NCBI RefSeq assembly: GCF_001648355.1
Contig: NZ_LXSL01000018.1
Coordinates: forward strand, 38,384-102,383
Direction: 5' to 3'
From: Eikenella longinqua
GTDB lineage: Bacteria; Pseudomonadota; Gammaproteobacteria; Burkholderiales; Neisseriaceae
DNA: 64,000 bases
Shown here: one piece after another, positions 8,106 to 17,334 of the stretch
Numbering within the stretch: position 1 is the first letter of the stretch
Layout: the number at the start of each line of letters is the position of its first letter
Notes under the pieces: generated by a model
What the model was told of the DNA's origin: nothing
The model's input: only the letters and a program-made list of their open reading frames with translations
Database searches by the model: none
Made by a program: the position numbers and the translations under genes

Positions 8106-8822
8106 ATGCTGGCAGATTTTCCCCTTAATCGGCCGCTGTGCCGCATCCAGGCTGGCAGCCGCTTCCTGGCCGAGCCGCAGCAGACAGACGGCGAACTGCG
8201 CCGACTCCTGCGCGAACAATACGGCATCGACGCGCGCCGCCTGAGCCGTTTCACCCTGCTTGCCCTGCTGGGCGCGCTGCCGCTGTGCCAAGGGCTACCT
8301 GAAAACCCGGCCGTATATCTGGCTTCGCCGTTCAGCTCGCCCGGCCGTTTGGCGGCGATGCGGCAGAAACTGGCGGCCGGGCTGCCTTCGCCGCTGGATT
8401 TCATGGCCAATATCCACAACGCCGCCACTTTCCATCTGGCGCAGATTCTCGGCAGCAGCGGCAACAGTGTGTTTCTGGCGGCGGAAGCGGAAGATTGCTG
8501 GGCGGCGCTGTATGCCGCGCTGAACGAGATGCTGGCCGAACCCGGGCAAACCGTGCTGCTGGGCTGGGCGTATGAGCGTGCGGCGGAGGGCGAGCCGGAA
8601 GGCAGCGTGTGGTGGAAACTTTCAGGTAGCCTGTTGCCGCGGGCAGAAGGCGGCAGGATAAGCGTGGCCGGGGAAGGCGAAGCGGCATCGGCGCTTGTGC
8701 CTGCGGCGGCGGGCTTTCTGCCTGCGGTGCTGGCGTGGGAGGATCGGGCGCGGCAGGGCGGGGCAGTGTTGCCGCGGCGCGGGATGTGGCCTGCTTTGCG
8801 GGTGGAATGGGGCGAAAGATGA
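8106..8822 (+). CDS. Ketoacyl-synthase-like protein (N-terminal domain type)
   Basis: This 238-residue protein contains FMANIHNAATFHLAQILG near residue 100, resembling the SNSVHNAxAGxW block of the 'beta-ketoacyl synthase N-terminal-like' family found in aryl-polyene type clusters. No catalytic cysteine motif is visible, so it may be a degenerate condensing enzyme or a chain-length partner. AAAGGA lies upstream; TTG 8097 and ATG 8106 both fit, and ATG is preferred. Two DUS are translated inside it (LPEN near 8294 and SGSL near 8624). It overlaps the next gene by ATGA. Confidence 0.55.
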   Translation: MLADFPLNRPLCRIQAGSRFLAEPQQTDGELRRLLREQYGIDARRLSRFTLLALLGALPLCQGLPENPAVYLASPFSSPGRLAAMRQKLAAGLPSPLDFMANIHNAATFHLAQILGSSGNSVFLAAEAEDCWAALYAALNEMLAEPGQTVLLGWAYERAAEGEPEGSVWWKLSGSLLPRAEGGRISVAGEGEAASALVPAAAGFLPAVLAWEDRARQGGAVLPRRGMWPALRVEWGER

Positions 8823-9022
8823 GGGAATATCGGCTGCTGGATGTGGTGCGGCTGAAGCGGGATTGGCGGGAACACGGCTTGCGCGCGGGCAGCATCGGCA
8901 CGGTGGTGGACGTGTATGGGCGCGATGCTTACGAGGTGGAGTTTGCCAACCAAAGGGGCGAAACGCTGGCTTTGCTGGTGTTGCATGCGCCAAGGGATTT
9001 CGAGCAGTATGAGACTGCCTGA
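8819..9022 (+). CDS. DUF4926-type small protein
   Basis: This 67-residue protein begins MREYRLLDVVRLKRDW and continues GSIGTVVDVYGRDAYEVEFA, the compact beta-barrel pattern of DUF4926 proteins (function unknown). The ATG overlaps the stop of the preceding gene (ATGA), suggesting coupled translation. It has no signal peptide or membrane segment. Confidence 0.7.
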   Translation: MREYRLLDVVRLKRDWREHGLRAGSIGTVVDVYGRDAYEVEFANQRGETLALLVLHAPRDFEQYETA

Positions 9023-9128
9023 AAAAAGTGCAGCGCAGGGGCGTGTCTGCGCAGTTGAAATTTTCAGGTAGCCTTTATGCTTGGCTACCAAACGAAGGGA
9101 TGGCGAACCATCCCTTCTTGCATATCGC

Positions 9129-10526
9129 TCAAGAATCGATGTTCACCAAATTCTCCGGCGCCAGGATGCGGTCGAGCTCGGCTTCGCTCAAGAGGCCGCG
9201 CTCCAGCACCACTTCGCGCACGCCTTTGCCGGTTTGGGCGCAGATTTTGCCCACCAAGTCGCCGTTTTCGTGGCCGATATAGGGGTTGAGGTAGGCGACC
9301 AGGCCGATGGAGTGGAATACATAACGCTCGCAGATGTCGCGGTTTACCGTGATGCCGCGCACGCATTTGTCGGCCAGCGTGGCGGCGGCGTTGCCCAAAA
9401 GCGAGATGGTTTCAAACATGCATTGCGCAATCACCGGCTCCATCACGTTCAGCTGGAGCTGGCCGGCTTCGGCGGCGAAGGTGATGGTGGTGTCGTTGCC
9501 GATCACCTTGAAGCAGATTTGGTTCACCACTTCGGGAATCACCGGGTTTACCTTGGCCGGCATAATGGAGGAGCCGGCCTGCATTTCGGGCAGGTTGATT
9601 TCCTTCAGGCCGGCGCGCGGGCCGGAGGAGAGCAGGCGCAAATCGTTGCAGATTTTGGAGAGCTTCACTGCCGTGCGCTTGAGCGCGCCGTGCACCATCA
9701 CATAGGCGCCGCAGTCGGAAGTGGCTTCAATCAGGTTTTCGGTGAGCTTGCAGGGCAGGCCGCTGATGGCGGAAAGTTTTTGCACCGCCAGCGGGGCGTA
9801 GCCCGGGGGCGTGTTCACGCCGGTGCCGATGGCGGTGGCGCCGAGGTTCACTTCCAGCAGCAGCCGGCGCGTGCGCTCCAGATTGAGGATTTCTTCTTCC
9901 AGCAGCACTTGGAAGGATTTGAATTCCTGCCCCGCCGTCATCGGCACGGCATCTTGCAGCTGGGTGCGCCCCATCTTCAGCACGGTTTTGAATTCTTCGG
10001 CTTTTTGCGTGAAGGCGTTTTTCAGGTAGTCTAATTTGCCCAGCAGCCCTTCCACACTTTCATACACGGCTAGGCGGAAGCCGGTGGGGTAGGCATCGTT
10101 GGTGGATTGGCTGGCGTTCACGTGGTCCATCGGGTTTACGATGTCGTAGCGGCCTTTGGCGTGGCCGAGGATTTCCAGCGCCAGATTGGCGATCACTTCG
10201 TTGGTGTTCATGTTTACCGAAGTGCCGGCGCCGCCTTGGAATACGTCGGAAGGAAATTGGTCGAGGCAGCGGCCTTTTTCCAGCACTTCGTCGCAGGCGC
10301 GGGCGATGGCGTCGGCAATTTCCGGCCGGAGCGCACCCAAATCGCCGTTAGCCTGCGCCGCCGCTTTCTTCACCATCACCATGCCGCGCACAAACTGCGG
10401 CACGTCGGAGATTTTCTGGCCGGAAATCTGGAAGTTTTCCATGGCGCGCAAGGTGTGGATGCCCCAATAGGCGTCGGCGGGGATGCTGCGCTCGCCCAAG
10501 AGGTCGTGTTCGGTGCGGGTGTTCAT
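9129..10526 (-). CDS. aspA: Aspartate ammonia-lyase
   Basis: This 465-residue enzyme converts L-aspartate reversibly to fumarate and ammonia in the cytoplasm. Its length and N-terminus (RTEHDLLGERSIPADAYWGIHT) match AspA. The fumarase/aspartase superfamily signature GSSIMPAKVNP is present near residue 320, together with the GTSVNMNTNEV block. AspA can feed fumarate to the TCA cycle, whose succinyl-CoA synthetase is encoded later in the window. It is a single gene, divergent from the spermidine-synthase-like gene. Confidence 0.95.
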   Translation of the reverse strand: MNTRTEHDLLGERSIPADAYWGIHTLRAMENFQISGQKISDVPQFVRGMVMVKKAAAQANGDLGALRPEIADAIARACDEVLEKGRCLDQFPSDVFQGGAGTSVNMNTNEVIANLALEILGHAKGRYDIVNPMDHVNASQSTNDAYPTGFRLAVYESVEGLLGKLDYLKNAFTQKAEEFKTVLKMGRTQLQDAVPMTAGQEFKSFQVLLEEEILNLERTRRLLLEVNLGATAIGTGVNTPPGYAPLAVQKLSAISGLPCKLTENLIEATSDCGAYVMVHGALKRTAVKLSKICNDLRLLSSGPRAGLKEINLPEMQAGSSIMPAKVNPVIPEVVNQICFKVIGNDTTITFAAEAGQLQLNVMEPVIAQCMFETISLLGNAAATLADKCVRGITVNRDICERYVFHSIGLVAYLNPYIGHENGDLVGKICAQTGKGVREVVLERGLLSEAELDRILAPENLVNIDS

Positions 10527-10617
10527 GATGTTTCCTTTGCGTGGAGGGATGGCGGGATGATACCAAGTTCCGCCGTTTTCGGCTTGCCCCGGCCGCCCGA
10601 TTGCCGTCGGGGAAATG

Positions 10618-10626
10618 TGCTAGAAT
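10618..10626 (+). promoter_or_regulatory. Candidate extended -10 promoter element
   Basis: TGCTAGAAT matches an extended -10 box (TGn-TANAAT) about 30 bases before the ATG at 10657. No well-spaced -35 is evident. Confidence 0.35.
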
Positions 10627-10656
10627 TCGCGCCCTCTTCAATAAAGGTTTGTTTCT

Positions 10657-11439
10657 ATGGCACGTCATCCCTACCGCCGGCTGCGTTCCGCCCGCGCGGC
10701 CATGCCCGAAGTGGGCATTTCCGAGCTCGGCAACATCCGCTCGCTGCATTTGGGCAGCGAAACGGTGCAAAGCTCGATGAATGTGGACGACCCCGCCGAG
10801 CTGGTGCTTTCCTACAGCCGCGCCATGATGGCCTGGCTGCTGTTTGCGCCTTCGGTGCGGCACATCACGCAAATCGGCTTGGGCGGCGGCTCGTTTACCC
10901 GCTGGATTGATGCCTGCCTGCCCGAGGTGGCGCAAACGGCGGTGGAAATTAACCCGCAGGTGATCAGCGTGGCGCGCGGGCTGTTTGAGCTGCCGTTTGA
11001 GGGCGAAAAGTTTGAAATCATCGAGGCCGACGGCGCGGAATACATCAAAACCCTGCGCGGCGGCACGGATATTTTGCTGGTGGACGGCTTCGACGGCGAG
11101 CAGATTATCGATTCGCTGGTGGGCGAGCCTTTCTTTGCCGACTGCCGCACCGCCTTGAGCAGCCAGGGCATTTTCGTGACCAACTGGTGGAGCGGCGATA
11201 AGCGCTACCCGCTTTTCCTGCAACGGCTGTCGAAAGTGTTTGAGCAGCGCGTGTTGTGCGTGCTGGCGGAAACGCACGGCAATGTGGCGGTGCTGGCCTT
11301 CCAAAGCTGGACGCCGCAGCCTTTGGCGGCATTGCAGAAAAGGGCGGCCGAGCTCGACAAGCAGTTCCGGCTGGGCTTTAAAAACATGCTGCATCGGGCG
11401 GAGCCGCCGCCGGGCAGCGAGTGGAAATGGCTGCGCTGA
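10657..11439 (+). CDS. Spermidine synthase-like aminopropyltransferase family protein
   Basis: This 260-residue protein has the Rossmann-like fold of spermine/spermidine synthases: GLGGGSFTRWI near residue 73, the acidic AVEINPQV strand end, then EADGAEYI and DILLVDGFDG. It would transfer an aminopropyl group from decarboxylated S-adenosylmethionine to putrescine if fully active. It is shorter than classic SpeE and lacks a clear SpeD partner in the window, so the true substrate is uncertain. AAAGG precedes the ATG. Confidence 0.75.
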   Translation: MARHPYRRLRSARAAMPEVGISELGNIRSLHLGSETVQSSMNVDDPAELVLSYSRAMMAWLLFAPSVRHITQIGLGGGSFTRWIDACLPEVAQTAVEINPQVISVARGLFELPFEGEKFEIIEADGAEYIKTLRGGTDILLVDGFDGEQIIDSLVGEPFFADCRTALSSQGIFVTNWWSGDKRYPLFLQRLSKVFEQRVLCVLAETHGNVAVLAFQSWTPQPLAALQKRAAELDKQFRLGFKNMLHRAEPPPGSEWKWLR

Positions 11440-11505
11440 GGAATTTTCAGGTAGCCTTTGAGGCTACCTGAAAAATATCCGCCACGATTGAGTAATGGTT
11501 GTATG

Positions 11506-11536
11506 AAAGGCTACCTGATTTTCAGGTAGCCTTTTT
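11506..11536. terminator. Tight DUS hairpin between convergent genes
   Basis: AAGGCTACCTGA and TCAGGTAGCCTT face each other across a 2-4 base loop and are followed by TTTTT at 11532-11536. The hairpin lies between the rightward aminopropyltransferase gene and the leftward lipoprotein gene. A second, outward-facing DUS pair lies just before it at about 11447-11472. Confidence 0.7.
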
Positions 11537-11552
11537 GCCATGCCGAGAAGCG

Positions 11553-12005
11553 CTATTCCGGCTCGCCTGCTTGCTTTACCCAGTAGTCTGCGGCGGCTTG
11601 GCCTTCGGCGGTGTCCCGGTTGGGGGCGGAGAATGTGTAGTATTGCCACAGGCGGTGGGCGGCGGCGCGGTCGCCGTGTTCGGCCAGGCTTTGCACGCGG
11701 GCGAGCTGCTGCGGCTGGAGGTGGTAGATGCTGCCGGTGCATATCGGGGCGGCTGGGTTGTAGCGCTCTTCATCCAGCACGGCTTGCAGGCGCGGGGGCA
11801 GGGCGACGCCACGTTGTTTCAGCTCGTATGCCCAGGCGGCAGCGTCGAAATAACGGTAGGCGGCGAGGTGCTCTTCGGCGGCGGCGAGGATTTCTTCGTT
11901 GGTTTTCGGGGGCGTCGGGCTGGAGGTGGCGGTGGGCATGGCGGCGTCTTTCTGACAGGCAGTGAGGAGGAAGAGGGCAGCGAGGAGGGGAAGCGGGCGT
12001 TTCAT
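11553..12005 (-). CDS. Putative lipoprotein
   Basis: This 150-residue protein has a lipoprotein signal (LPLLAALFLLTAC, Cys at residue 17). The mature part has a Pro/Ser/Thr linker, then helices with a tetratricopeptide or Sel1-like flavour (ILAAAEEHLAAYRYFDAAAWAYEL; ARVQSLAEHGDRAAAHRLWQYY). It is probably lipid-anchored in the periplasm. The family was not recognised. It follows the M48 peptidase gene on the same strand. Confidence 0.7.
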   Translation of the reverse strand: MKRPLPLLAALFLLTACQKDAAMPTATSSPTPPKTNEEILAAAEEHLAAYRYFDAAAWAYELKQRGVALPPRLQAVLDEERYNPAAPICTGSIYHLQPQQLARVQSLAEHGDRAAAHRLWQYYTFSAPNRDTAEGQAAADYWVKQAGEPE

Positions 12006-12038
12006 GCTTTCTTCTTGGGCGGGCTTGGGTTGGGAGGA

Positions 12039-12080
12039 AGGCTACCTGAAAACTGGCGGCGGGAAGGTTTCAGGTAGCCT
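12039..12080 (-). terminator. Inverted DUS pair after the M48 peptidase gene
   Basis: AGGCTACCTGAA at 12039-12050 pairs with TTCAGGTAGCCT at 12069-12080. The pair abuts the stop codon of the leftward M48 gene (12081-12083). Confidence 0.5.
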
Positions 12081-13916
12081 TTAGCCGCGGCGGTCGGCGG
12101 CGCCGAAGTGCCAGGCGCCAACGTCAAGGCGCACGCAGAGGTAGCGCCACAGCAGGGGCTGGCTCACGGCTAGGGTGGCGGAGAGGGGGCGCAGTAGGGC
12201 GGTTTTGGCGGGATCGGTGAGCAGTAGGGCGCCTTTCACGGCGGTTTGCAGCTGTTTGGGGGGAAGCTCGGCGGCGCGGAGGAGGGCTTGGGCGGCGGGG
12301 TGTTGGGCGAGGTGGCCGGGCTGGGGGGTGGGGGCGAGGTAGGCTTTGAGCAGCAGCCAAAGCTGGGTTTGCTCGCGGCTGGCGCTCTGTTGGCGGAAGT
12401 GGCATCGGATTTGGTCGAGCACGGCTTGCTGGGCGCTGTCTTCCTGCATCACGAAGGCGGGCAGGAGGTGTTCGAGCAGCTCAGTGCTGGGCAGCAGGGG
12501 GTGTTGCCACAGGCGGGCGAGCTGTTGCCCGACGAAGGGGGTGAGGGCGACGGTGTGGCTTGGCTGGGTTGTGCTGCGCAGAAAGCCGTTGCGCTGTGTT
12601 TGCACTGCGTTGAAGGCGGCGCTTTCAGGTAGCCTGTGGATTTGGAATAGGCAGAGCAGGGCGGCGGAGGCGTATTCGCCGTCGAGGGCGGCGGCCTGCC
12701 AGTCGGCGTGGAGCGGCAGGTGCGGGGTGGTGGGGCGGTAGCGGCGGATGCGTGCCTGCATGGTGGCTTGGCGGTGGCGGTAGAGGGCTTCGCTTTGGTC
12801 GGCAACGGGGTCGGCTTCGGCGGCGGGGGCAAAGCGGAAGTGGCCTTCGGCGAAGTAGACGGGGCCGTTGGCGCCTTTGAGCTCGGGGGCGAGGCGGCGG
12901 GCGGCAGCGGGGTCGAGCCGGCGGATGCGTTCGATGATGGGGGGATGGGTGGCGGCGAGGCTGCCGGAGGTGATGCGGCCGAACATCATGTGGGCGTATT
13001 CGGGGCCTTGGGCGGAGCGCAGGCGGCAGCTGCCGCTGCGGGCGATTTTGCGCAGGGCTTCGATGAGCGGGGCGGTTTGGCGGGTGAACTGCACGGCGGA
13101 GGCGTCGGCGAGGAATTCGCGCTGGCGGCACACGGCGGCTTGCAGCCAGCCGGCAAACAGGCTGCCGATGGAGCCCAGCGCAATCATCAGGATGCCGAAG
13201 ACTTGCAGCGGCAGGGTTTGCATGATGATTTCGATGCCGTTGTCGAAGGGGTGGTTGTCTACGTTTTTATTGCGGCGGTATTCGAGGTAGTGTTCGTCGT
13301 CGCGGCCTTCGAGGAAGTAGCGGCCGCTGCTGGCGATGCCTTGCAGGCCGTGCAGCCAGGCGGAGAGGCGGAGGTTGAGGCGCATGTCGCCGTGGAGGAT
13401 GTGGCTGAATTCGTGGGCAATCACGGCTTGCAGCTCGTCGCGCTTGAGGCGGTGTACCGCGCCTTGGGTAACGCCGATTACGGCACGGCGGCGGCTGAGG
13501 CCGGCGGCGAAGGCGTTGATGCTGCCGTCGCGGCGCAGGAGGTACACGGGCGGAGTGGGCAGGCCGGCGGCCAGGGCGGTTTCGGCCACCACGTTGAGCA
13601 GGCGGCGTTCGGCAAAGCTGGCTTCTTGCAGTTGCAGCTGCTCGCCGCCGAGGCGTTTGGCCACGGCTTCGCCGCCGAGCCGCAGTTCGCGCAGGCGGTG
13701 CAGGCTGAGGCCGATGGTGAGCAGGCACACGAGGATGGCGGGCGGCAGGTAGTACCACCACAGGCTGTGGCGCGGGCTGCCGAAGCCGAAGATGAGCGGC
13801 AGGCTGCCGAGCACGGCGGCAGTGAGGACGACTGTGCCGGCCAGCGCGAGCGCATACAGCGCCACCAGCCGGGTGCTGCGGCGGCGTGCTTGCTGTTGGC
13901 GGCGGAAGAAGCGCAT
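12081..13916 (-). CDS. M48 family membrane metallopeptidase
   Basis: This 611-residue protein has two N-terminal membrane segments (about residues 17-45 and 55-72), then the zinc motif HEFSH at 168-172 inside VIAHEFSHILHGDMRLN. A further hydrophobic stretch follows near residue 240 (PLQVFGILMIALGSIG). These features match HtpX/M48B-type membrane proteases. The C-terminal 300 residues are an extension unlike HtpX and unrecognised. ATG 13916 begins MRFFRRQQQARRR, a positively charged N-in start. Longer upstream readings have no support. Confidence 0.85.
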   Translation of the reverse strand: MRFFRRQQQARRRSTRLVALYALALAGTVVLTAAVLGSLPLIFGFGSPRHSLWWYYLPPAILVCLLTIGLSLHRLRELRLGGEAVAKRLGGEQLQLQEASFAERRLLNVVAETALAAGLPTPPVYLLRRDGSINAFAAGLSRRRAVIGVTQGAVHRLKRDELQAVIAHEFSHILHGDMRLNLRLSAWLHGLQGIASSGRYFLEGRDDEHYLEYRRNKNVDNHPFDNGIEIIMQTLPLQVFGILMIALGSIGSLFAGWLQAAVCRQREFLADASAVQFTRQTAPLIEALRKIARSGSCRLRSAQGPEYAHMMFGRITSGSLAATHPPIIERIRRLDPAAARRLAPELKGANGPVYFAEGHFRFAPAAEADPVADQSEALYRHRQATMQARIRRYRPTTPHLPLHADWQAAALDGEYASAALLCLFQIHRLPESAAFNAVQTQRNGFLRSTTQPSHTVALTPFVGQQLARLWQHPLLPSTELLEHLLPAFVMQEDSAQQAVLDQIRCHFRQQSASREQTQLWLLLKAYLAPTPQPGHLAQHPAAQALLRAAELPPKQLQTAVKGALLLTDPAKTALLRPLSATLAVSQPLLWRYLCVRLDVGAWHFGAADRRG

Positions 13917-14473
13917 GGGGGAATCCGTGTTCGGGAGGGATGGGCTGAATATAGCCAATCCGGCGGGGTTTGGCAAAGGGTGGAGGCTACCTGAAAAATG
14001 GGGGGCTTGGTTTTGGGCTTTGCAGAAACCCGCCAAGCTGGTTTGACTGCGCTGAAGCTGGCGTTTTAGCTTCACAGAAACTCAGCCTTGGCTTCGCCAA
14101 GACATCGGTCCACTTCGTTGAAGCTGACGCTTTCAGGTAGCCTTTTGCCTGATGCGGAATGCTTGGGAGGCTACCTGAAAATGGTTTTGCGGCGGGGGGA
14201 TGGCCGATGCAAAGAGAATGAGCCGGCAACGTATTCTAACTCTGGCGGCGATTATTTTTCAGGTAGCCTGTTTGCCGGCTAGGAGGCTACCTGAAAAAGT
14301 AGAAACGGAAAAAATAGAAGCAAACCAAGCATTCCGCAAAAGCAAGGTAACAAATTTTCAGGTAGCCTTTGATCTGCCGACAAGGCTACCTGAAAACCCC
14401 GTTGCCGGCACGCCCGCCCCGCGCCGACGCAATCTCGGGTAAGATAGCGCTTTTTCGGATTTCGGAGACAGCT
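13917..14473. other. Gap rich in DUS copies
   Basis: No convincing gene is present in these 557 bases. There are at least seven DUS copies in alternating orientation (near 13984, 14129, 14168, 14258, 14283, 14356 and 14382). Flanking some of them are imperfect copies of a CTTCGCAGAAACTC / AAGCTTCAACGAAGT palindromic sequence (14050-14128) that also occurs next to DUS elsewhere in the window. Confidence 0.6.
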
Positions 14474-15127
14474 ATGCCGCAGAAAGTAATCGCAATCGAC
14501 GGGCCGAGCGCATCGGGCAAAGGCACGGTGGCGCAGCGCGTGGCCGAGGCGCTGGGCTGGGCGTATCTCGATTCCGGCGCGCTCTACCGCATCACCGCGC
14601 TGCATGCCCGCCGCCGAGGCGCGGATTGGGCAGACGAAGCCGCAGTGGCCGCCTTGGCGCAGGCCTTGCCGGCCGAGTTTGCCGCCGGCGCGGTGCTGCT
14701 GGACGGGGAAGACGTGTCGGCCGCCATCCGCAGCGAGGAAATCGGCATGGGCGCTTCGCAGGTGGCGGCACTGCCCGCGGTGCGGGAGGCTTTGTTGCAA
14801 CGGCAGCGCGCGTTTCTCGGCGAACAGGGCTTGGTGGCCGACGGGCGCGACATGGGCTCGGTGGTGTTCCCCGATGCCGTACTCAAAATATTCCTCACCG
14901 CCGGGGCGAAAGTGCGTGCCGAACGCCGCGCCCGGCAAATCGGCGAGCCGCTTTCTGGCGAGCGTTTCGAGCGCATCCTGGCCGCCATCGAAGCGCGCGA
15001 CGAAGCCGACCGCAAGCGCGCCGTTGCGCCGCTGCAAAAGCTGCCCGAAGCCCGCCTGCTCGACACTTCTGCGCTCACCATCGAAGAATCGGTAAAAAAA
15101 GTGCTTGATTGGTATCGGGAAAAATAA
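14474..15127 (+). CDS. cmk: Cytidylate kinase
   Basis: This 217-residue enzyme phosphorylates CMP and dCMP with ATP. The P-loop GPSASGKGT is at residues 10-18, followed by LDSGALYR and the DGRDMGSVVFP nucleotide-monophosphate binding block. It is followed by rpsA and ihfB, the conserved cmk-rpsA-ihfB order of Proteobacteria. ATG 14474 gives the standard N-terminus; upstream in-frame sequence is DUS-derived. Confidence 0.95.
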   Translation: MPQKVIAIDGPSASGKGTVAQRVAEALGWAYLDSGALYRITALHARRRGADWADEAAVAALAQALPAEFAAGAVLLDGEDVSAAIRSEEIGMGASQVAALPAVREALLQRQRAFLGEQGLVADGRDMGSVVFPDAVLKIFLTAGAKVRAERRARQIGEPLSGERFERILAAIEARDEADRKRAVAPLQKLPEARLLDTSALTIEESVKKVLDWYREK

Positions 15128-15135
15128 ACTTGCTG

Positions 15136-15141
15136 TATAAT
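15136..15141 (+). promoter_or_regulatory. Candidate -10 box upstream of rpsA
   Basis: TATAAT begins 9 bases after the cmk stop codon and 185 bases before the rpsA ATG. No good -35 at 17 bases is visible, so this rests on the -10 match and position alone. Confidence 0.35.
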
Positions 15142-15243
15142 GCCGCACTTTCGGCGCATCCGCCCCGTTTTGAGGCGCGTGTGCTGCATAACCGGTTGAT
15201 TGATTGCTTTTCCGTTAAAGACAAGCAAACAGATTAAACCCCT

Positions 15244-15272
15244 GCCTGCCGTGCCAAGGGCGGCAGGCTTTT
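15244..15272 (+). terminator. Hairpin with T-run in the rpsA leader
   Basis: GCCTGCCG (15244-15251) pairs perfectly with CGGCAGGC (15261-15268), followed by TTTT. Lying between cmk and rpsA, it could terminate cmk transcripts or attenuate expression of S1, which is known to be autogenously controlled. Confidence 0.5.
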
Positions 15273-15325
15273 AGCAACCTCAACCCTCCGCACTCCTTGG
15301 CCGTGCGTGGAAAAGACAAAACCTT

Positions 15326-17002
15326 ATGGAAAATTTTGCCCAGTTACTGGAAGAATACTCAGCCGTACAAGAAATGAACCAGGGCGAGGTGATCACCGCC
15401 GAAGTGGTGGCGATTACCGACAAACACGTGATCGTGAATGCCGGCCTGAAATCCGAATCCCTGATTGATCTGGACGAATTCAAAAACGCCCAGGGCGAGC
15501 TGGAAGTAAAAGTCGGCGATTTCGTTACCGTAACCATCGAATCCGTGGAAAACGGCTTCGGCGAAACCAAACTCTCGCGCGAAAAAGCCAAACGCGCTGC
15601 CGATTGGCTGGCTTTGGAAGAAGCCATGGAAAGCGGCGAGATCCTCTCCGGCGTGATCAACGGCAAGGTCAAAGGCGGCCTCACCGTGATGATCAACAGC
15701 ATCCGCGCCTTCCTGCCTGGCTCGCTGGTAGACGTGCGCCCGGTGAAAGACACCTCTCACTTTGAAGGCAAAGAAGTAGAATTCAAAGTGATCAAACTGG
15801 ATAGAAAACGCAATAACGTCGTGGTATCCCGCCGCGCCGTGCTGGAAGAAACCCTGGGCGAAGAGCGCCAGGCCCTGCTGGAAAGCCTGCAGGAAGGCAC
15901 CGTGGTGAAAGGTATCGTGAAGAACATCACCGACTACGGCGCATTCGTGGACTTGGGCGGCATCGACGGCCTCCTGCACATCACCGATTTGGCATGGCGC
16001 CGCGTGAAACACCCGAGCGAAGTGCTGGAAGTGGGTCAGGAAGTGGAAGCCAAAGTGCTCAAGTTCGACCAAGACCGCAGCCGCGTATCTCTGGGCATGA
16101 AACAGCTGGGCGAAGACCCCTGGAGCGGCCTCGCCCGCCGTTACCCCGCCCGCACCCGCCTGTTCGGCAAGGTAACCAACCTCACCGACTACGGCGCGTT
16201 TGTTGAAATCGAGCAGGGCATCGAAGGCTTGGTACACGTTTCCGAAATGGACTGGACCAACAAAAACGTTCACCCGAGCAAAGTGGTGCAGCTGGGCGAC
16301 GAAGTAGAAGTGATGATTCTGGACATCGACGAAGACCGCCGCCGCATCAGCTTGGGCATGAAACAATGCCAGCCCAACCCGTGGGAAGAATTTGCCGCCA
16401 ACTTCAATAAAGGCGACAAACTCACCGGCGCCGTGAAGTCCATCACCGACTTCGGCATTTTCGTGGGCCTGCCCGGCAACATCGACGGCCTGGTACACCT
16501 CTCCGATCTTTCTTGGAGCGAAAGCGGCGAAGAAGCCGTGCGCAAATACAAAAAAGGCGAAGACGTGGAAGCCGTGGTTTTGTCTATCGATGTGGAGAAA
16601 GAACGCATCAGCCTGGGCATCAAACAGCTCGAAGGCGACCCCTTCGGCACCTACATCAGCATCAACGACAAAGGCGCCTTGGTGAAAGGCACCGTGAAAT
16701 CCGTTGAAGCCAAAGGCGCCGAAGTGCAGCTGGCCGACGAAGTGGTGGGCTACCTGCCCGCTTCCGAGTTCGACAGCGAGCGCGTGGAAGACCTGACCAC
16801 TAAGCTGAAAGAAGGCGACGAAGTGGAAGCCGTGATCGTTACGGTAGACCGCAAAAACCGCAACATCAAGCTTTCCGTGAAAGCCCGCACCGCCAAAGAA
16901 AACCGCGAAGCGCTCAATACCGTGAACGCTGCGGCCAGCCACGCCGGCACCACCAGCCTGGGCGACCTCCTGAAGGCCAAGCTGGGCGGCGACAACGAAT
17001 AA
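15326..17002 (+). CDS. rpsA: 30S ribosomal protein S1
   Basis: This 558-residue protein binds mRNA on the small ribosomal subunit and unwinds structured leaders. Six S1 RNA-binding repeats are visible, each with the motif (D/E)YGAFV or DFGIFV, G(I/F)DGLVH(V/I)S and RISLGMKQ (for example near residues 205, 290 and 375). Length matches the six-domain proteobacterial S1. It is followed 11 bases later by ihfB and was probably cotranscribed with cmk. Confidence 0.98.
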   Translation: MENFAQLLEEYSAVQEMNQGEVITAEVVAITDKHVIVNAGLKSESLIDLDEFKNAQGELEVKVGDFVTVTIESVENGFGETKLSREKAKRAADWLALEEAMESGEILSGVINGKVKGGLTVMINSIRAFLPGSLVDVRPVKDTSHFEGKEVEFKVIKLDRKRNNVVVSRRAVLEETLGEERQALLESLQEGTVVKGIVKNITDYGAFVDLGGIDGLLHITDLAWRRVKHPSEVLEVGQEVEAKVLKFDQDRSRVSLGMKQLGEDPWSGLARRYPARTRLFGKVTNLTDYGAFVEIEQGIEGLVHVSEMDWTNKNVHPSKVVQLGDEVEVMILDIDEDRRRISLGMKQCQPNPWEEFAANFNKGDKLTGAVKSITDFGIFVGLPGNIDGLVHLSDLSWSESGEEAVRKYKKGEDVEAVVLSIDVEKERISLGIKQLEGDPFGTYISINDKGALVKGTVKSVEAKGAEVQLADEVVGYLPASEFDSERVEDLTTKLKEGDEVEAVIVTVDRKNRNIKLSVKARTAKENREALNTVNAAASHAGTTSLGDLLKAKLGGDNE

Positions 17003-17013
17003 GGATGCTGTAA

Positions 17014-17316
17014 ATGACCAAATCAGAGTTGATGGCCCATATGGCCGAAAAATACCTGGCTCAGGGGCATGCTCGCCTGGCAGTGAAAGACGTGGAGCAG
17101 AGCGTGAAAGTTTTGGTGGATGCCATGACCCGCGCCCTGGCCCGCGGCCAGCGTATCGAGATTCGCGGGTTTGGCAGTTTCGACCTGAACCACCGCCCGG
17201 CCCGCGTGGGCCGCAATCCGAAAACCGGTGAAAAAGTGAACGTGCCCGAGAAATACGTGCCGCACTTCAAAGCCGGCAAGGAGCTGCGCGAACGCGTGGA
17301 CCAGGCCGCCAAGTAA
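17014..17316 (+). CDS. ihfB: Integration host factor subunit beta
   Basis: This 100-residue nucleoid protein bends DNA as a heterodimer with IHF alpha. The HU/IHF signature GFGSFDLNHRPARVGRNPKTGE is complete (residues about 47-68). The start ATG lies 11 bases after the rpsA stop, with a weak GGATG upstream. It is the last gene of the cmk-rpsA-ihfB block and is followed by a strong hairpin. Confidence 0.96.
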   Translation: MTKSELMAHMAEKYLAQGHARLAVKDVEQSVKVLVDAMTRALARGQRIEIRGFGSFDLNHRPARVGRNPKTGEKVNVPEKYVPHFKAGKELRERVDQAAK

Positions 17317-17334
17317 GACTGGCTTAAGCTGAAG

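Noticed and set aside
15359..16942. Long leftward frame inside rpsA
   Set aside because: Antisense shadow of ribosomal protein S1 caused by its codon bias.
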